Shown: positions 46,620 through 58,109 of the stretch, one piece after another | How positions within the stretch are numbered: position 1 is the first letter of the stretch | Layout of the letters: each line of letters opens with the position of its first letter | Program-made: the position numbers and the translations under genes | NCBI GenBank assembly: GCA_963921825.1 | Contig: OY997592.1 | Span: 25,051,432-25,115,431 of the forward strand | Length of the DNA stretch: 64,000 nt | Origin: Erodium maritimum | Taxonomy: Eukaryota; Streptophyta; Magnoliopsida; Geraniales; Geraniaceae | Reading direction: 5' to 3' | The notes under the pieces: generated by a model | What the model was told of the DNA's origin: nothing | Database searches by the model: none | Seen by the model: only the letters and a program-made list of their open reading frames with translations

Positions 46620-47760
46620 TATATTGGGGCGATAAAAACAATGTTTAGTGTTGATAAATCTTCACTAATAATTTTTTTATATCGGGGTATCAAACTAGTG
46701 CTAAATAGTGTTTAGTGTTGATAAAACTAGTGCTTAGTGTTCATAAAAACATGTGATGATGTGATAAAAATCATGTTCGATTTTGGAAAATGAGGTGATA
46801 AAACTAGTGTTCAGTGTTGATAAATCCAGTGTATAGTGTTGATAAACCCAGTGTATAGTGTTGATAAAAATTACCCAGACTTATTTTTTTAAAATCAGCC
46901 CCGAAATAAGGGTGATAACCTAGAGTTTAGTGTTGATAAAAAAAACATGTGATGGGATGATAAAAACACATGTAATTTAATGATAAACATAGTGTTTGGT
47001 GTTGATAAAACTAGTGCTTAGTGTTCATAAAAAACATGTGATGATGTGATAAAAATCATGTTCGATTTTTGAAAATGAGGTGATAAAACTAGTGTTCAGT
47101 GTTGATAAACCCAGTGTATAGTGTTGATAAAAATTACCCAGACTTAATTTTTTTTTTTAAAATCAGCCCCGAAATAAGGGTGATGACTTAGAGTTTAGTG
47201 TTGATAAAAAAACATGTGATGAGATGATAAAAACACATGTAATTTAATGATAAACATAGTGTTGAGTGTTGATAAAACTAGTGCTTAGTGTTCATAAAAA
47301 ACATGTGATGATGTAATAAAAATCATGTTCGATTTTGGAAAATGAGGTGATAAAACTAGTGTTCAGTGTTGATAAATCCAGTGTATAATGTTGATAAACC
47401 CAGTGTATATTGTTGATAAAATTACCCATACTTAATTTTTTTTTAAAATCAGCCCCGAAATAAGGGTGATGACCTAGAGTTTAGTGTTGATAAAAAAACA
47501 TGTGATGGGATGATAAAAACACATGTAATTTAATGATAAACATAGTGTTTAGTGTTGATAAAACTAGTGCTTAGTGTTCATAAAAAAACATGTGATGATG
47601 TGATAAAAATCATGTTCGATTTTGGAAAATGAGGTGATAAATCCAGTGTATAGTGTTGATAAATCCAGTGTATAGTGTTGATAAACCTAGTGTATAGTGT
47701 TGATAAAAATTACCCAGACTTAACTTTTTTAAAAAAATCAACCCCGAAAATAATTTTTTT
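46620..47760. repeat. Tandem array, first module
   Basis: Higher-order repeat of roughly 250-300 bp (starts near 46911, 47163, 47463) composed of 20-22 bp subunits of the type AGTGTTGATAAAC(C/T)(C/T)AGTGTA. Each higher unit includes ATCATGTTCGATTTTGGAAA and AATCAGCCCCGAAATAAGG landmarks. Confidence 0.85.
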
Positions 47761-48239
47761 TTCGTGCTTCAAAATATATTCATGACTGATCTTGATAGAA
47801 AGCCCTTGAAAAAAAAACTAATGGCGCAAGTTTGAAGCCAATCAGAGTTCAAACGAAGCGGGAAATATTAAATTAGTGAATTGGTAAAAAAAAATATATG
47901 ATGGTTCCAATAGAAACTCCTCTTATCCTAAAAACTGTGTGAACCAATCCTATCCACACACCCTTTAGATCCAACATTCACCATAATGTCACATCATCAC
48001 CCCAATTCCACCATAACTCACGCCAATTTCTTCCTATCTCACACAATCAAGGGCATAATTGTAATAGCATGGTGCCATATGGACAAATGTCCATTTTTTT
48101 GTTCAACAATTCATTAATTTAATCATTCCCGCTTCGTTTCAACTCCGATTAGCTTCAAACTTGCGCCAATATTTTTCTTTTTCCAAGGGCTTTAAATCAA
48201 GATCAGTCATGAATATATTTTGAGCCACGAAAATAAAAA

Positions 48240-49355
48240 TTTATATTGGGGTGATAAAAATAATGTTTAGTGTTGATAAATCTTCACTAATAATTTTTTT
48301 TATATCGGGGTATCAAACTAGTGCTAAGTAGTGTTTAGTGTTGATAAAACTAATGCTTAGTGTTCATAAAAAACATGTGATGATGTGATAAAAATCATGT
48401 TCGATTTTGGAAAATGAGGTGATGAAACTAGTGTTCAGTGTTGATAAATCCAGTGTATAGTGTTGATAAACCCAGTGTATAGTGTTGATAAGAATTACCC
48501 AGACTTAAATTTTTTTAAAAATCAGCCCCGAAATAAGGGTGATAACCTAGAGTTTAGTGTTGATAAAAAAACATGTGATGGGATGATAAAAACACATGTA
48601 ATTTAATGATAAACATAGTGTTTAGTGTTGATAAAACTAGTGCTTAATGTTCATAAAAAACATGTGATGATGTGATAAAAATCATGTTCGATTTTGGAAA
48701 ATGAGGTGATAAACTAGTGTTCAGTGTTGATAAACCCAGTGTATAGTGTTGATAAACCCAGTGTATAATGTTGATAAAAATTACCCAGACTTAACTTTTT
48801 TTTAAATCAGCCCCGAAATAAGGGTGATGACCTAGAGTTTAGTGTTGATAAAAAAACATGTAATTTAATGATAAACATAGTGTTTAGTGTTGATAAAACT
48901 AGTGCTTAGTGTTCATAAAAAACATGTGATGATGTGATAAAAATCATGTTCGATTTTGAAAAATGAGGTGATAAAACTAGTGTTCAGTGTTGATAAACCC
49001 CATAGTGTTGATAAACTCAGTGTATAGTGTTGATAAAAATTACCCAGACTTAACTTTTTTTAAAATCAGCCCCGAAATAAGGGTGATAACCTAGAGTTTA
49101 GTGTTGATAAAAAAAATGTGATGAGATGATAAAAACACATGTAATTTAATGATAAACATAGTGTTTAGTGTTAGTGTTCATAAAAAAAACATGTGATGAT
49201 GTGATAAAAATCATGTTCGATTTTGGAAAATGAGGTGATAAATCCAGTGTATAGTGTTGATAAATCCAGTGTATAGTGTTGATAAACCCAGTGTATAGTG
49301 TTGATAAAAATTACCCAGACTTAACTTTTTTTTAAAAAATCAACCCCGAAAATAA
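48240..49355. repeat. Tandem array, second module
   Basis: Same higher-order unit as the first module (landmark AATCAGCCCCGAAATAAGG near 48518, 48806 and 49064). Units differ in number of TGTTGATAAA subunits, as expected from slippage or unequal exchange. Confidence 0.85.
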
Positions 49356-49504
49356 TTTTTTTTTCGTGCTTCAAAATATATTCATGACTGATCTTGATAG
49401 AAAGCCCTTGAAAAAACAAAACTAATGGCGCAAGTTTGAAGCCAATCGGAGTTCAAACGAAGCGGAAAAAATTAAATTAGTGAATTGGTAAAAAAAAATG
49501 ATAG

Positions 49505-49975
49505 TTTTACTAAAAAACCCTTACTACTTAATAAAAAGTGTTGTTTTTTTGCAGTCAACAAGTCAACAAATCAATTGCATCTCATCCATCCATTCTTAAA
49601 ATGAATGACTTGGATTGGTTCACACAGTTTTTACGTTAAGGAGTGGTTTCTATTTGATTTCTTTTCTTACTAAAAAGCTCTTACCCCTTACTAAAAAGTG
49701 CTGCTTTTTTGCAGTCAACCACTCAATTGCATCTCATCCATCCATTCTTAAAATGAATGGCTTGGATTGGTTCACACAGTTTTTACGTTAATGAGTGGTT
49801 TCTATTTGATTTCTTCTCTTACTAAAAAGCCCTTACCCCTTACTAAAAAGTGCTGTTTTTTTGCAGTCAACAAGTCAACCACTCAATTGCATCTCATCCA
49901 TCCATTCTTAAAATGAATGACTTGGATTGGTTCACACAGTTTTTACGTTAAGGAGTGGTTTCTATTTGATTTTTC
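49505..49975. repeat. Three tandem copies of a 150-bp terminal unit
   Basis: Units starting at about 49508, 49669 and 49818, each with TTACTAAAAA(G/A)C(C/T)CTTAC, GCAGTCAAC, CATCTCATCCATCCATTC and ending GTGGTTTCTATTTGATTT. This is the right terminus of the surrounding element, triplicated. Confidence 0.85.
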
Positions 49976-50158
49976 TTCAATGCACTGCTGATAAAAAAAA
50001 ACAATAATAAAAGAGTAGATATAGTCGGAATAAAACAGGAAACAAGTGAGCAAGCCTAAACGCACGTCACCACTGATACCTTATCCAAAAAATAACTGAA
50101 AATAATCACAAAATACAGATTCTGATTTCTTCAGTAGCAGCTGCCAGAATGGGCAGAA

Positions 50159-53100
50159 ATGAGTGCTTTAGCTCTTGCCGCTACTTCACCCGCCGCCGCC
50201 ACCTCTCGCCGGAGAAACTCCAAGCCTTTCAGCTCTCATCACCGCCCGTTTTTGCTGCGAGGTTTGGGTCTCTTTCTATTTATAACGAGGGTTAAGCTTT
50301 ATCCACTGTTTGTTGCAATTTTTCCTCTCATTAACTAAAGTTGATTGATCTGTGCCTGCATAATGTGTCATTTGTCAGCTGCAAATGATTCGAAAAAGAC
50401 CCAATTGTCCACGGAAGGTACAGTGGAAAGTGCTGAGGCTGACAAGATTGTTGATGGCATGAACTTCGGTGAGCTCTGCAATGAATTTGAGTGTATCAGT
50501 AGCCCATTAGTGGAAGCCACTGCTAGGCAGCTTGCACGCGACATTCTAGAACTCAGGGAAGGAAACCGAGCACTTGGAACCTTTGCAGTTACTGTTAAGT
50601 ACAAGGTATCATGCTACTAATTGTCTGAATGGTTGATTAATATTTTACATTTTCAATTGATGGATTAAGATTTGTTTTCATACTAATTGCAGGATCCTGT
50701 TAGAAGTTTTACTGGTCGTGACAAGTACAAACGACCGCTATGGGTTACTGCCACCCTAGAGAAACCCACTGCGGTGAGGATTGTATTTATGTTTGTATCT
50801 TTGGACTGTACAAGTTACAAGTCTACTTAGCAGTGTATTTTAATTGTTGCTTCTGAATAATAAAGAGAAAAGGTGCAAATGCTTATACTTCATAGTAGCA
50901 AAAATATAAGGATGAGTAAAGTTATGGCTTGACTTCCACACATGTCCTCATATCATACTATGTATTAATTGATTTCAATATCTATATTACTAGTGCTACA
51001 TAATTATTTGATATGAAATATAGAAGGTGCATTTACTCAGTTTGAAGTTGATCATCATGACAGCTTTCTGGATCCAGTTATCTATTCTTTAAGTTTATTT
51101 ATTATTGTAATATACTCTTGTTCTAGTTTTTCTTGTTTATTCTAATATATATTGTTCTTCCCACCATTACAGACTGTGCAGGAAATGGTTATGTTGTCCA
51201 CCGGTTTGCTGAGTATTAAATGGACAATCAAAGGGAAGCCTAGAAATGTTGTTGCTGGTATTGGTGGAGATTTAGTAATAAGAGTCAATTCTCAGTTCAC
51301 TCTCAACCAAATCAGTGGCCAAGTTGTTAAGCATGAAGAGTTGTGGGATGTATCTGCTTCATCACTTATGGCACAGGCATTTTTCTGGACATCACGGCGT
51401 CTTTTTGCTACAGCTGAATCTGGAAAAGATTTGGCTGATTTTTTCAAGAACATATCTAGCCGTTTTCCAGATGAAAAAGAAAACGTGGAGATCTATCCAG
51501 ACCCTTTGGGTGATCCTGCAAAGGTCAGTTTTCTAATAATCTTAGTGCTTTAGCCTGGGCTCTATTCCATAAATTATTTAAGGGAGAGAACCCATAAAAG
51601 TTTATAACTGTTTGAATGATTCTACCATACTAACTAAAGAATGTGTAGTAATTTTAGCCTGAGAACTTTAAGAAAAATTATGTCCTGCCGGTTCAGGTTT
51701 GAGGGTGTAGAAGATCTTTTCTATTTTTTGTCCTCAAGGAAATTTTAGAGTTCATGGTTATCTAAAAATCACAAGTATTTTACCTCCATAAAGAGTAGTA
51801 GGTGACAGCATCCCAATTTGACAATCAAGAGCTTTTACTTTTGTTCATGATATTACATCATATTCAATGCATATTGAACAGTTCTTAATTCAAAACTTCA
51901 GTTTTCTATGATCATGGTGATTTCTTTGACCACTCAGGTAAAGTTCCTTAGAATTCTGGTAAATAAGGGGCATTACTATTTGTCTTGTTGGTTCCCATCC
52001 TAAACTATTTGCCCTATCATAAACTGTCTCTTTTCTTTTTTTTTTTAATCAGCAAATGAAATTTATAAAATCTTCTCTTCCAAAGTTGGAAAGAGAAGAC
52101 AAGGGATTGCAATGCAGTATCCTCGTAACCAACTACAGAATAGAGCACTGGCCAGCCTCACAACATCAGTAACCCAACTAACCAAGGTTCATAATAACCT
52201 TAAACCAATCCTATCAACACAGGATCGGATCCAGACTTTTACTTTAGGGTATGCCACCGATAATGAATAAATATAGAAAGTAAGAAAAAAAACAAAATCG
52301 ATTTAAGGAGTCTTATATTTTGATCGGTATTCTAAATGATATAAGTTTCTCATACAAGCTTCGAATTTGGCTTGTAAGATATCAATATAATGGAATTAGA
52401 TATCTACGATTTTCATAAAGGAATTTCAGCCAAGAAAAAAACGTATATAAACCTGCACATGCCATACAAGTCAAACTGTCAGTCATATATTGTTTGGTCT
52501 GACATGGCTAGAGCAATCTAGGTAAAACTAACAGCTAGTCATACAGTGTATGTGGGAACGTATGGATCAAATAGTCGGGGATATACCGTTCATCAGGACG
52601 TATGGTTCTGTAAAACTTACAAACCAAGACTTATATTTTCCTCTTTTTATTTTACAGAACCTTGTTCAAGTTCAATATTCACATTTCACTGGAGTTTGTA
52701 ATGAATAACAACAAAGGTCTAGTCCAAAACAATTTTTTTTTAATAAACATAAGGCAAAAGATTGTACAAATATTAAAAAAAACTTGCAAAAGACAATGCA
52801 TAAAAATATAAGGAAAACTCGACGATAACTAATACATGATTACTACATAAGCAAACACTGCATACCTAATTATTCCAACATTAGTTGAAAATTGAATATG
52901 ATGTACTAAATGATATAACACAATACATCATTTCTTTTAAAGATGAGTCAAAACTACTTCATTATTAATGACTATAAATAACAAATAAATGTATATTATT
53001 AAAACCACATATTTTTCAAATACAATGTACAAAAATTTGTGAATAAGGTTGTAGGAAAAAAGTTATAGACGTTTGGAGTTTAAAAATGGTATTTTGAAGT

Positions 53101-56100
53101 AAAATGAGGTTAAACGTGCAATCGATCTTCAAATGACCATAACTTCTTCATACGAACTTTGATTTAGGCCCGTAAAATATCAAATCGAAGATATCTAAAA
53201 ACTCTACGATATTACGTAACTTTCTCGAGTCAGGATATGCTGTGGCATACCCTTAACCCCCAAAATCCCCCCGTGGTAGGATATATAACAAGATAAGCAC
53301 AACAGCAAGCCCAAACTAAACAGAAACAAAAACAAAAATCAAAATGAGATCTCGAAACCTGAACCATCCGCTTTTGGAACCCCAAACGTCTTCCTTGTTG
53401 AAAGCCACCATTTCGGGACCAGCACCTTGAGCTCCACGCACCTCAACAGTGTCCAACCATCATCGGACGAACGAAACAGACCATGGCAAACCCCTACCCG
53501 ATGCATGGAGAAGGCATTGAGAACAAGAAAAGGGTTATCCACGCCCATAACCATGACAAGCACCCCACACATCTCTCAGCAACTAAAGAGGAGCTTAGCC
53601 ATGGCCAACACCAAACCTCAACCCAAACAAGGGGAGAGATAGCACCAACGACCCAAACTCGTTGCCGGAGAAGACGAAGGAGGAAGACCAACGTTGTGTA
53701 CTGCACCATGGACGATTATGTCGAGGATCGATCGAATCCGACGAAGAGCTCCCAGTGACGGCCCACAACGCACTACTCAGTTATCAGTGGTAACTTGTCG
53801 GAGGCCAACACCTACTAATGATCCAACCTTGATCCCACTCGGTTCCTCCTCCGACAGAAGGAGAGGGGATGAAAGGTTAAGCACATGGGAAACAAAACCA
53901 GAATAATTCAAATTGGAGGGTGATGCTTACAATCGAAGGAAGAAGCTTATGGGAACAAGGGGAGAGGCAGGAGAGAGAGCTCTGGAGGCTTCAACAACCA
54001 CGAAGAAGGTGCCTTCAATACTTCATTGAAGTTGTAAGAAAATCCTAAATTCACTAATGTAAATACGTACATTGCTTGAAATGGTTCTTTAATTTCAAAA
54101 TAAAAAGAAAAAAAACAACATATCCAAAAATCGAAAATCAACTCAATCGACTTGAAAATAGAATATTGATGGATAGTACACTTATCCATCGCACGACTAC
54201 ACCAAACTCTGTGAAGTTTCGGAACGAACTCAACCGACCTTGTGTTTGCGGATCTTCATGCTTCGTGGGAAGGTCCCAAAACCCGTCCTTCATGGTTTTT
54301 GATCTCCTCGTTCCCTCGTCGTTATCGGTGTTCTCGGCTCGTTCCAGACGTTCTTGACATCAACCACACTACCTGATTTCAGTGATCTTAACGCAAATTG
54401 GGTGTTTGACCAAACGAAGGAATTGAACCAGGAAGCCTTCGTTGTCGGCTCGCTTCAATTTGTGGTGTACAACGAAATTCAACCACGCCTCTAAATCTTT
54501 GCAAAGAAATCTCTCTTCAAGTCGTACAAGTCCTTCGTTGTTTAAGAATCTATTGAATCCAATAAATTACCAGTTCTTATTTTGTAAGCAACATAATTCA
54601 ACAAATTTCCTTATTTTGTAAGCAACATATTTTATTGATTAATCTTAAACGTGAATAACAAGAGTCTGTCAAATGAGTGCATGAATCTGTAACTGAATAA
54701 CCATGATTTGTTGTTCATGTTTAAGATTAGGATGCATTATTGTATCTTATAAAGCCGATTTAAAAGAGTTGGATCGAAACGTGTTTTAAGTGTTTTATTT
54801 TAGGGTTAATTGCTAAAAACTACAAAAAGTTTTGTCCAGTTGTTAAGAAACTACACTAAGCTTAAAAGTGGAAAAAAACATCAAATAAAGTAGGGATAAT
54901 TGTCAAAACATGCACTTATGTTTCGTCCACAAACGAAATAGTGCACAATGTTTCGTCCACGTCGTCTGGCTACCCTTATGAATCGTCCACGCACTTCTGT
55001 CAGTAATATTAACAGAATATTCGAATCTGTAGCCTCACGTGCTATCATGTGCTTGTGTCTGAATATTTTTTGGACGAAATTGCCCTAACAATCCTCAGCC
55101 ACTCATTTTTTTGGACGAAATTCTTATTTTTGAATTTCAAACCAAAAGGGCAAAATTGTCAATTCAGGTTCTGCTGTTACACTTTTCTAATAGAAGTGCG
55201 TAGACGATTCATAAGGGTAGCCAGACGACGTGGACAAAACATTGTGCACTATTTCGTTTGTGGACGAAACATAAGTGCATGTTTTGACAATTATCCCAAT
55301 AAAGTATTGTCCACCGCCTTTGGTTAAAATAATGAACATAACATTATGTTATGTTAGTATTGGGTCCATATGTTTTGTTCACATTGCTTTTGACCATAGT
55401 ACTTTTCAATCTATATGTTTTGATCACAATACTTTTCAATTGTATATATATATTTGGGATAATTGTCAAAACATGCACTTATGTTTCGTCCACAAACGAA
55501 ATAGTGCACAATGTTTTGTCCACGTCGTCTGGTTACCCTTATGAATCGTCCACACACTTCTATTAGAAAAGTGTAACAGCAGAACCTGAATTGACAATTT
55601 TGCCCTTTTGGTTTGAAATTCAAAAATAAGAATTTCGTCCAAAAAAATGAGTGGCTAAGCATTGTTAGGGCAATTTCGTCCAAAAAATTTTTCAGACACA
55701 AGCACATGATAGCACGTGAGGCTACAGATTTGAATATTCTGTTAATTTTACTGACAGAAGTGCGTGGACGATTCATAAGGGTAGCCAGACGATGTGGACG
55801 AAACATTGTGCACTATTTTGTTTGTGGACGAAACATAAGTGCATGTTTTGACAATTATCCCTATATATTTTTGGGTTATTTGTTCAAAACTATATTAAAG
55901 TTTTGTCCACAAATAGATGTATGTATAAAGTTTTGTCCACGTTGTGTGAGTGTACTAAAGTTTTGTCCATGTTGTGTTGGTGTACTAAAGTTTCGCGCAT
56001 CGTCTTCTGTTAGAAAAAAAATTAACAGAATATTCTATTTCTCTCACATGTGCAGTTAAAGGTTAAGTGAAATGACCATTTAACCCTTATTAATTTGAAC

Positions 56101-57903
56101 CTTTTGACTTTTATATGTAAAATTACTATTTTACCCTTTGAGCGTTTTGACTTTGTACGTGACATTATCATTTTACCCTTTCTAATAAAAAATCAAATTA
56201 AGAAAGTCAATAAATGAAATAAATTTATAATACTCATTTTATTATAAAAAAATTATCAAAATTATTTTATAATAAAAATAACATCAAAATTTTATAATAA
56301 ATAATAAAATAATGTGAATGAAAATAGTTATTTTCTAAAAGAATTAAAAGAATAGATTTTTTATTATAAAATAATGTTGATATAATTTTGTTATCAGATA
56401 TTTTAAAAACATGATTATTTTTTAGGGATAATTGTCAAAACATGCACTAAAGTTTCGTTCACAGACGAAATAGTGCAAAATGTTTTGTCCATGTCGTCTG
56501 GCTACCCTTATGAATCGTCCACGCACTTCTGTTAGACAAATTAATGAAATATTCCATTTCTGTTATACATGTGCAGTTAAAGTATAACTGAAATGACCAT
56601 TTTACCCTTATCATGAATCTTTTGACTTTTCCTTTTGACTTTTGCATGAGACATTACCATTCTACCCTTTCTAATAAAAAACAAATTAAAAAATTAAATA
56701 AATAGACAAATAAAATAATTTTTTTTATAAAATCAGTTTTTTTTTATAAAAATTATTTTTATTTCAAAAATTCAGATTTTAATTTAAAAAAATACATAGA
56801 AATCAGTTTTTTTTTTATAAATTCAGTTTTTATTTATAAAAATTATTTTTATCTTCAAAAAATCAGATTTTAATTTAAAAAATACATAAAATCAGTTTTT
56901 TTTTTTAAAATACATAAAATCAGTTTTTATATTTAGTTATGTTTGGGTAGAAAAATAAAAAATATATAATAAAAAAATTAATTAAATTTAAAAAAAACTG
57001 ATTTTTGTATTTTTTTTAAAAAACTCTGATTTTTATTTATTTTTTAAATTAAAATATGAATTTTTGAATTTCAAACCAAAAGGGCAAAATTGTCAATTCA
57101 GGTTCTGCTGTTACACTTTTCTAACAGAAGTGCGTGGACGATTCATAAGGGTAGCCAAACGACGTGATAAAAACATTGTGCATTATTTCGTTTGTGGACG
57201 ACATAAGTGCATGTTTTGACAATTATCCCTATTTTTTATTATAAATTAATTATTATAAAGTTTTGATTTTATTTGTTTACTTATTGATTTTCTTAATTTG
57301 ATTTTTTATTAGAAAGGGTAAAATGATAATGTCACATACAAAAGTCAAAAGGTTCAAAGGGTAAAATGGTAATTTCGCCTATAAAAGTCAAAAGGTTCAG
57401 ATTAATAAGTATAAAATGGTCATTTCACTTAGCCTTTAACTGCACATGTGAGAGAAACGGAATATTCCGTTATTTTCTCCAACAGAAGACGGTGGGCGAA
57501 ACTTTAGTGCATCCACAGCGTGGACAAAACTTTATGCATGCGTCCGTTTGTGGACAAAACTTCAATGTAGCTTTGGACAATTAACCCTATATTTTTTTGT
57601 CCACTTTTAAACTCAATGTAATTTTTAGCTAATTGATAAAGCTTTTTGTAGTTTTTAGCAGTTAACCCTTTTTAAATATGGGCACAATTATTGGTTGTCT
57701 GTGGTTCAAAAATCTTAGGCCGATACTGTTTGTAAGTTCAACTTAACCTGAATATTTTGTTGGTATGTGATGATTCTCATCATTTGTTTTATTTTGCTCA
57801 GTTCTTTCAAAGGGACGATGGGTTTCAGAGAGATGTGTACCAGATTGCTCTATTTTTGGCAGTCATCTATTTTGTTGTACAATTCCTGAGGACAACCTTG
57901 TAA
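50159..57903 (+). CDS. DUF2358-like plastid protein with C-terminal membrane segment
   Basis: Five exons give 287 codons without stops: 50159-50261, 50379-50605, 50693-50773, 51173-51523 and 57802-57903. All introns are GT-AG, with phases consistent. The start MSALALAATSPAAATSRRR is rich in Ala/Ser/Arg and poor in acids, as in a chloroplast transit peptide. An ATG at 50149 is in another frame. The core (FGELCNEFECISSPLVEATA, TGRDKYKRPLWVTA, VLHS-like strands GLLSIKWTIKGKPRN) resembles DUF2358 (NTF2-like fold) proteins of plants and algae, whose function is unknown. The last exon adds DGFQRDVYQIALFLAVIYFV, a single hydrophobic span near residues 262-283. Intron 4 is 6.3 kb and filled with transposons. 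The family name is from memory of its motifs. Confidence 0.75.
51524..52030. other. DUF2358 gene intron 4, left part
   Basis: AT-rich intron after the donor at 51524. No element or gene seen up to the poly-T at 52031. Confidence 0.45.
52031..54000 (-). mobile_element. Minus-strand poly-A retroposon with an insertion
   Basis: A T-run at 52035-52046 is the poly-A tail of a minus-strand retroposon; AAATTTCATTTGCTGATT precedes it on that strand. Its upstream part resumes at about 53270 after an unrelated 1-kb insert. The 5' limit near 54000 is uncertain and I found no target duplication. Minus-strand frames (53339-53572) show no known domain; a non-autonomous LINE derivative is likely. Confidence 0.5.
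52240..53255. repeat. Unclassified 1-kb repeat with short inverted ends
   Basis: Inside the minus-strand retroposon. GGGTATGCCAC (52247-52257) and GTGGCATACCC (53242-53252) are exact inverted 11-mers near its two edges. The interior has an 11- to 13-bp theme about TCGATTT..TCTACGATTTT in two settings (52290-52430 and 53100-53215: 'ATCAATATAATGGAATTAGA/ATATC AAATCGAAGATAT'). No coding potential. The exact ends and superfamily are unresolved. Confidence 0.45.
54010..54802. other. Intron sequence between retroposon and Mutator nest
   Basis: Mixed composition. A GC-richer part (54200-54360) and AT-rich rest. No gene recognised; it could hold older repeat remains. Confidence 0.35.
54893..55297 (+). 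mobile_element. Mutator MITE A in the nest (405 bp)
   Basis: Ends GGGATAATTGTCAAAACATG and inverted CATGTTTTGACAATTATCCC. Perfect 9-bp duplication AATAAAGTA (54884-54892, 55298-55306). Confidence 0.95.
55456..55861 (-). mobile_element. Mutator MITE B in the nest (406 bp), inverted copy of A
   Basis: Same ends as MITE A. Perfect 9-bp duplication TATATATTT (55447-55455, 55862-55870). The asymmetric core (TTTGAATTTCAAACCAAAAG, GTAGCCTCACGTGCTATCAT) is in the opposite orientation to A. Confidence 0.95.
55873..57587. mobile_element. Mutator-like element C with long inverted ends
   Basis: Starts GGGTTATTTGTTCAAAACTA and ends CTTTGGACAATTAACCC. Exact 9-bp duplication TATATTTTT (55864-55872, 57588-57596). 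The arms pair over about 300 bp, including CACATGTGCAGTTAAAG / CTTTAACTGCACATGTG and repeated CCTTTTGACTTT / AAAGTCAAAAGG. Element D lies within it. Its left duplication overlaps MITE B's right flank, so the two insertions abut. Confidence 0.92.
56425..57229. mobile_element. Mutator-like element D inside C (805 bp)
   Basis: Ends GGGATAATTGTCAAAACATG and the inverse. Exact 9-bp duplication TATTTTTTA (56416-56424, 57230-57238). The arms match MITEs A and B, but its middle is a run of AAAATCAGTTTTTT(A)TAAA repeats. Fourth level of nesting: host intron, outer shell, C, D. Confidence 0.94.
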
Positions 57904-58105
57904 AGCCTAGCATGGTTATTATTGATGTAAGTATTACGATTTCCTGTTGCTTTACAAACAAAATGTTACATTATAAATGTACCTGAGACCATTCTGTTGG
58001 GCATGATTTTCACAGTTTGTTATGTAAGTACACTGTCTGTGTTGTAAATATTATATAGAAACAATAAAATAGACTTTTGTAGCGAGGAGCCGTTATTGAA
58101 GAACT
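57904..58105 (+). other. 3' flank of the DUF2358-like gene
   Basis: Follows the TAA. AT-rich, with AATAAAAT (58063-58070) as a possible polyadenylation signal about 160 bp after the stop. The next LINE starts shortly after. Confidence 0.45.
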
Positions 58106-58109
58106 GCGT

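Larger units (their letters stand above)
46275..49979. mobile_element. Minisatellite-packed Mutator-like block (3.7 kb)
   Basis: Inserted with a 9-bp duplication ATGCACTGC (46266-46274 and 49980-49988). The outer ends are imperfect inverted repeats: GAGGAGAAATCTAATAGAAAC on the left, complement of GTTTCTATTTGATTTTTCTTC on the right. Further in, GGTTCACACA and TTTTTA stretches also pair. The inside has two successive modules (46275-47900 and 47905-49500). Each module is left arm, tandem array, then the inverse of the arm. The right end is a 150-bp unit in triplicate. No coding capacity. Confidence 0.75.
45034..49998 (+). mobile_element. Poly-A retroposon (about 1.25 kb) split near its 3' end
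   Basis: Flanked by a 17-bp direct repeat AAACAATAATAAAAGAG (45017-45033 and 49999-50015). The right copy follows TGATAAAAAAAA, a poly-A tail. Retroposon sequence proper is 45034-46274 plus the tail; everything between is a later insertion. The 5' part is GC-rich (45110-45560) and could derive from a LINE leader. Open frames (45115-45591, 45638-45943) show no known domain. It was inserted about 150 bp upstream of the DUF2358 gene. Confidence 0.8.
54803..57668. mobile_element. Outer shell of a nested set of Mutator-like elements
   Basis: Left end GGGTTAATTGCTAAAAACTA (54803) and right end, inverted, TAGTTTTTAGCAGTTAACCC (to 57668). The flanks (TTTATTTTA and TTTTTAAAT) do not form a clean 9-bp duplication. 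Without its guests it would be only about 340 bp, and it shares the GAACATAACATTATGTT core with the MITE at 8965. Lies in intron 4 of the DUF2358-like gene. Confidence 0.75.

Noticed and set aside
46620-49355. Regular repeats resembling a CRISPR array
   Set aside because: Plant nuclear DNA, no unique spacers, variable unit lengths and no cas genes. It is a minisatellite within a transposon-like block.
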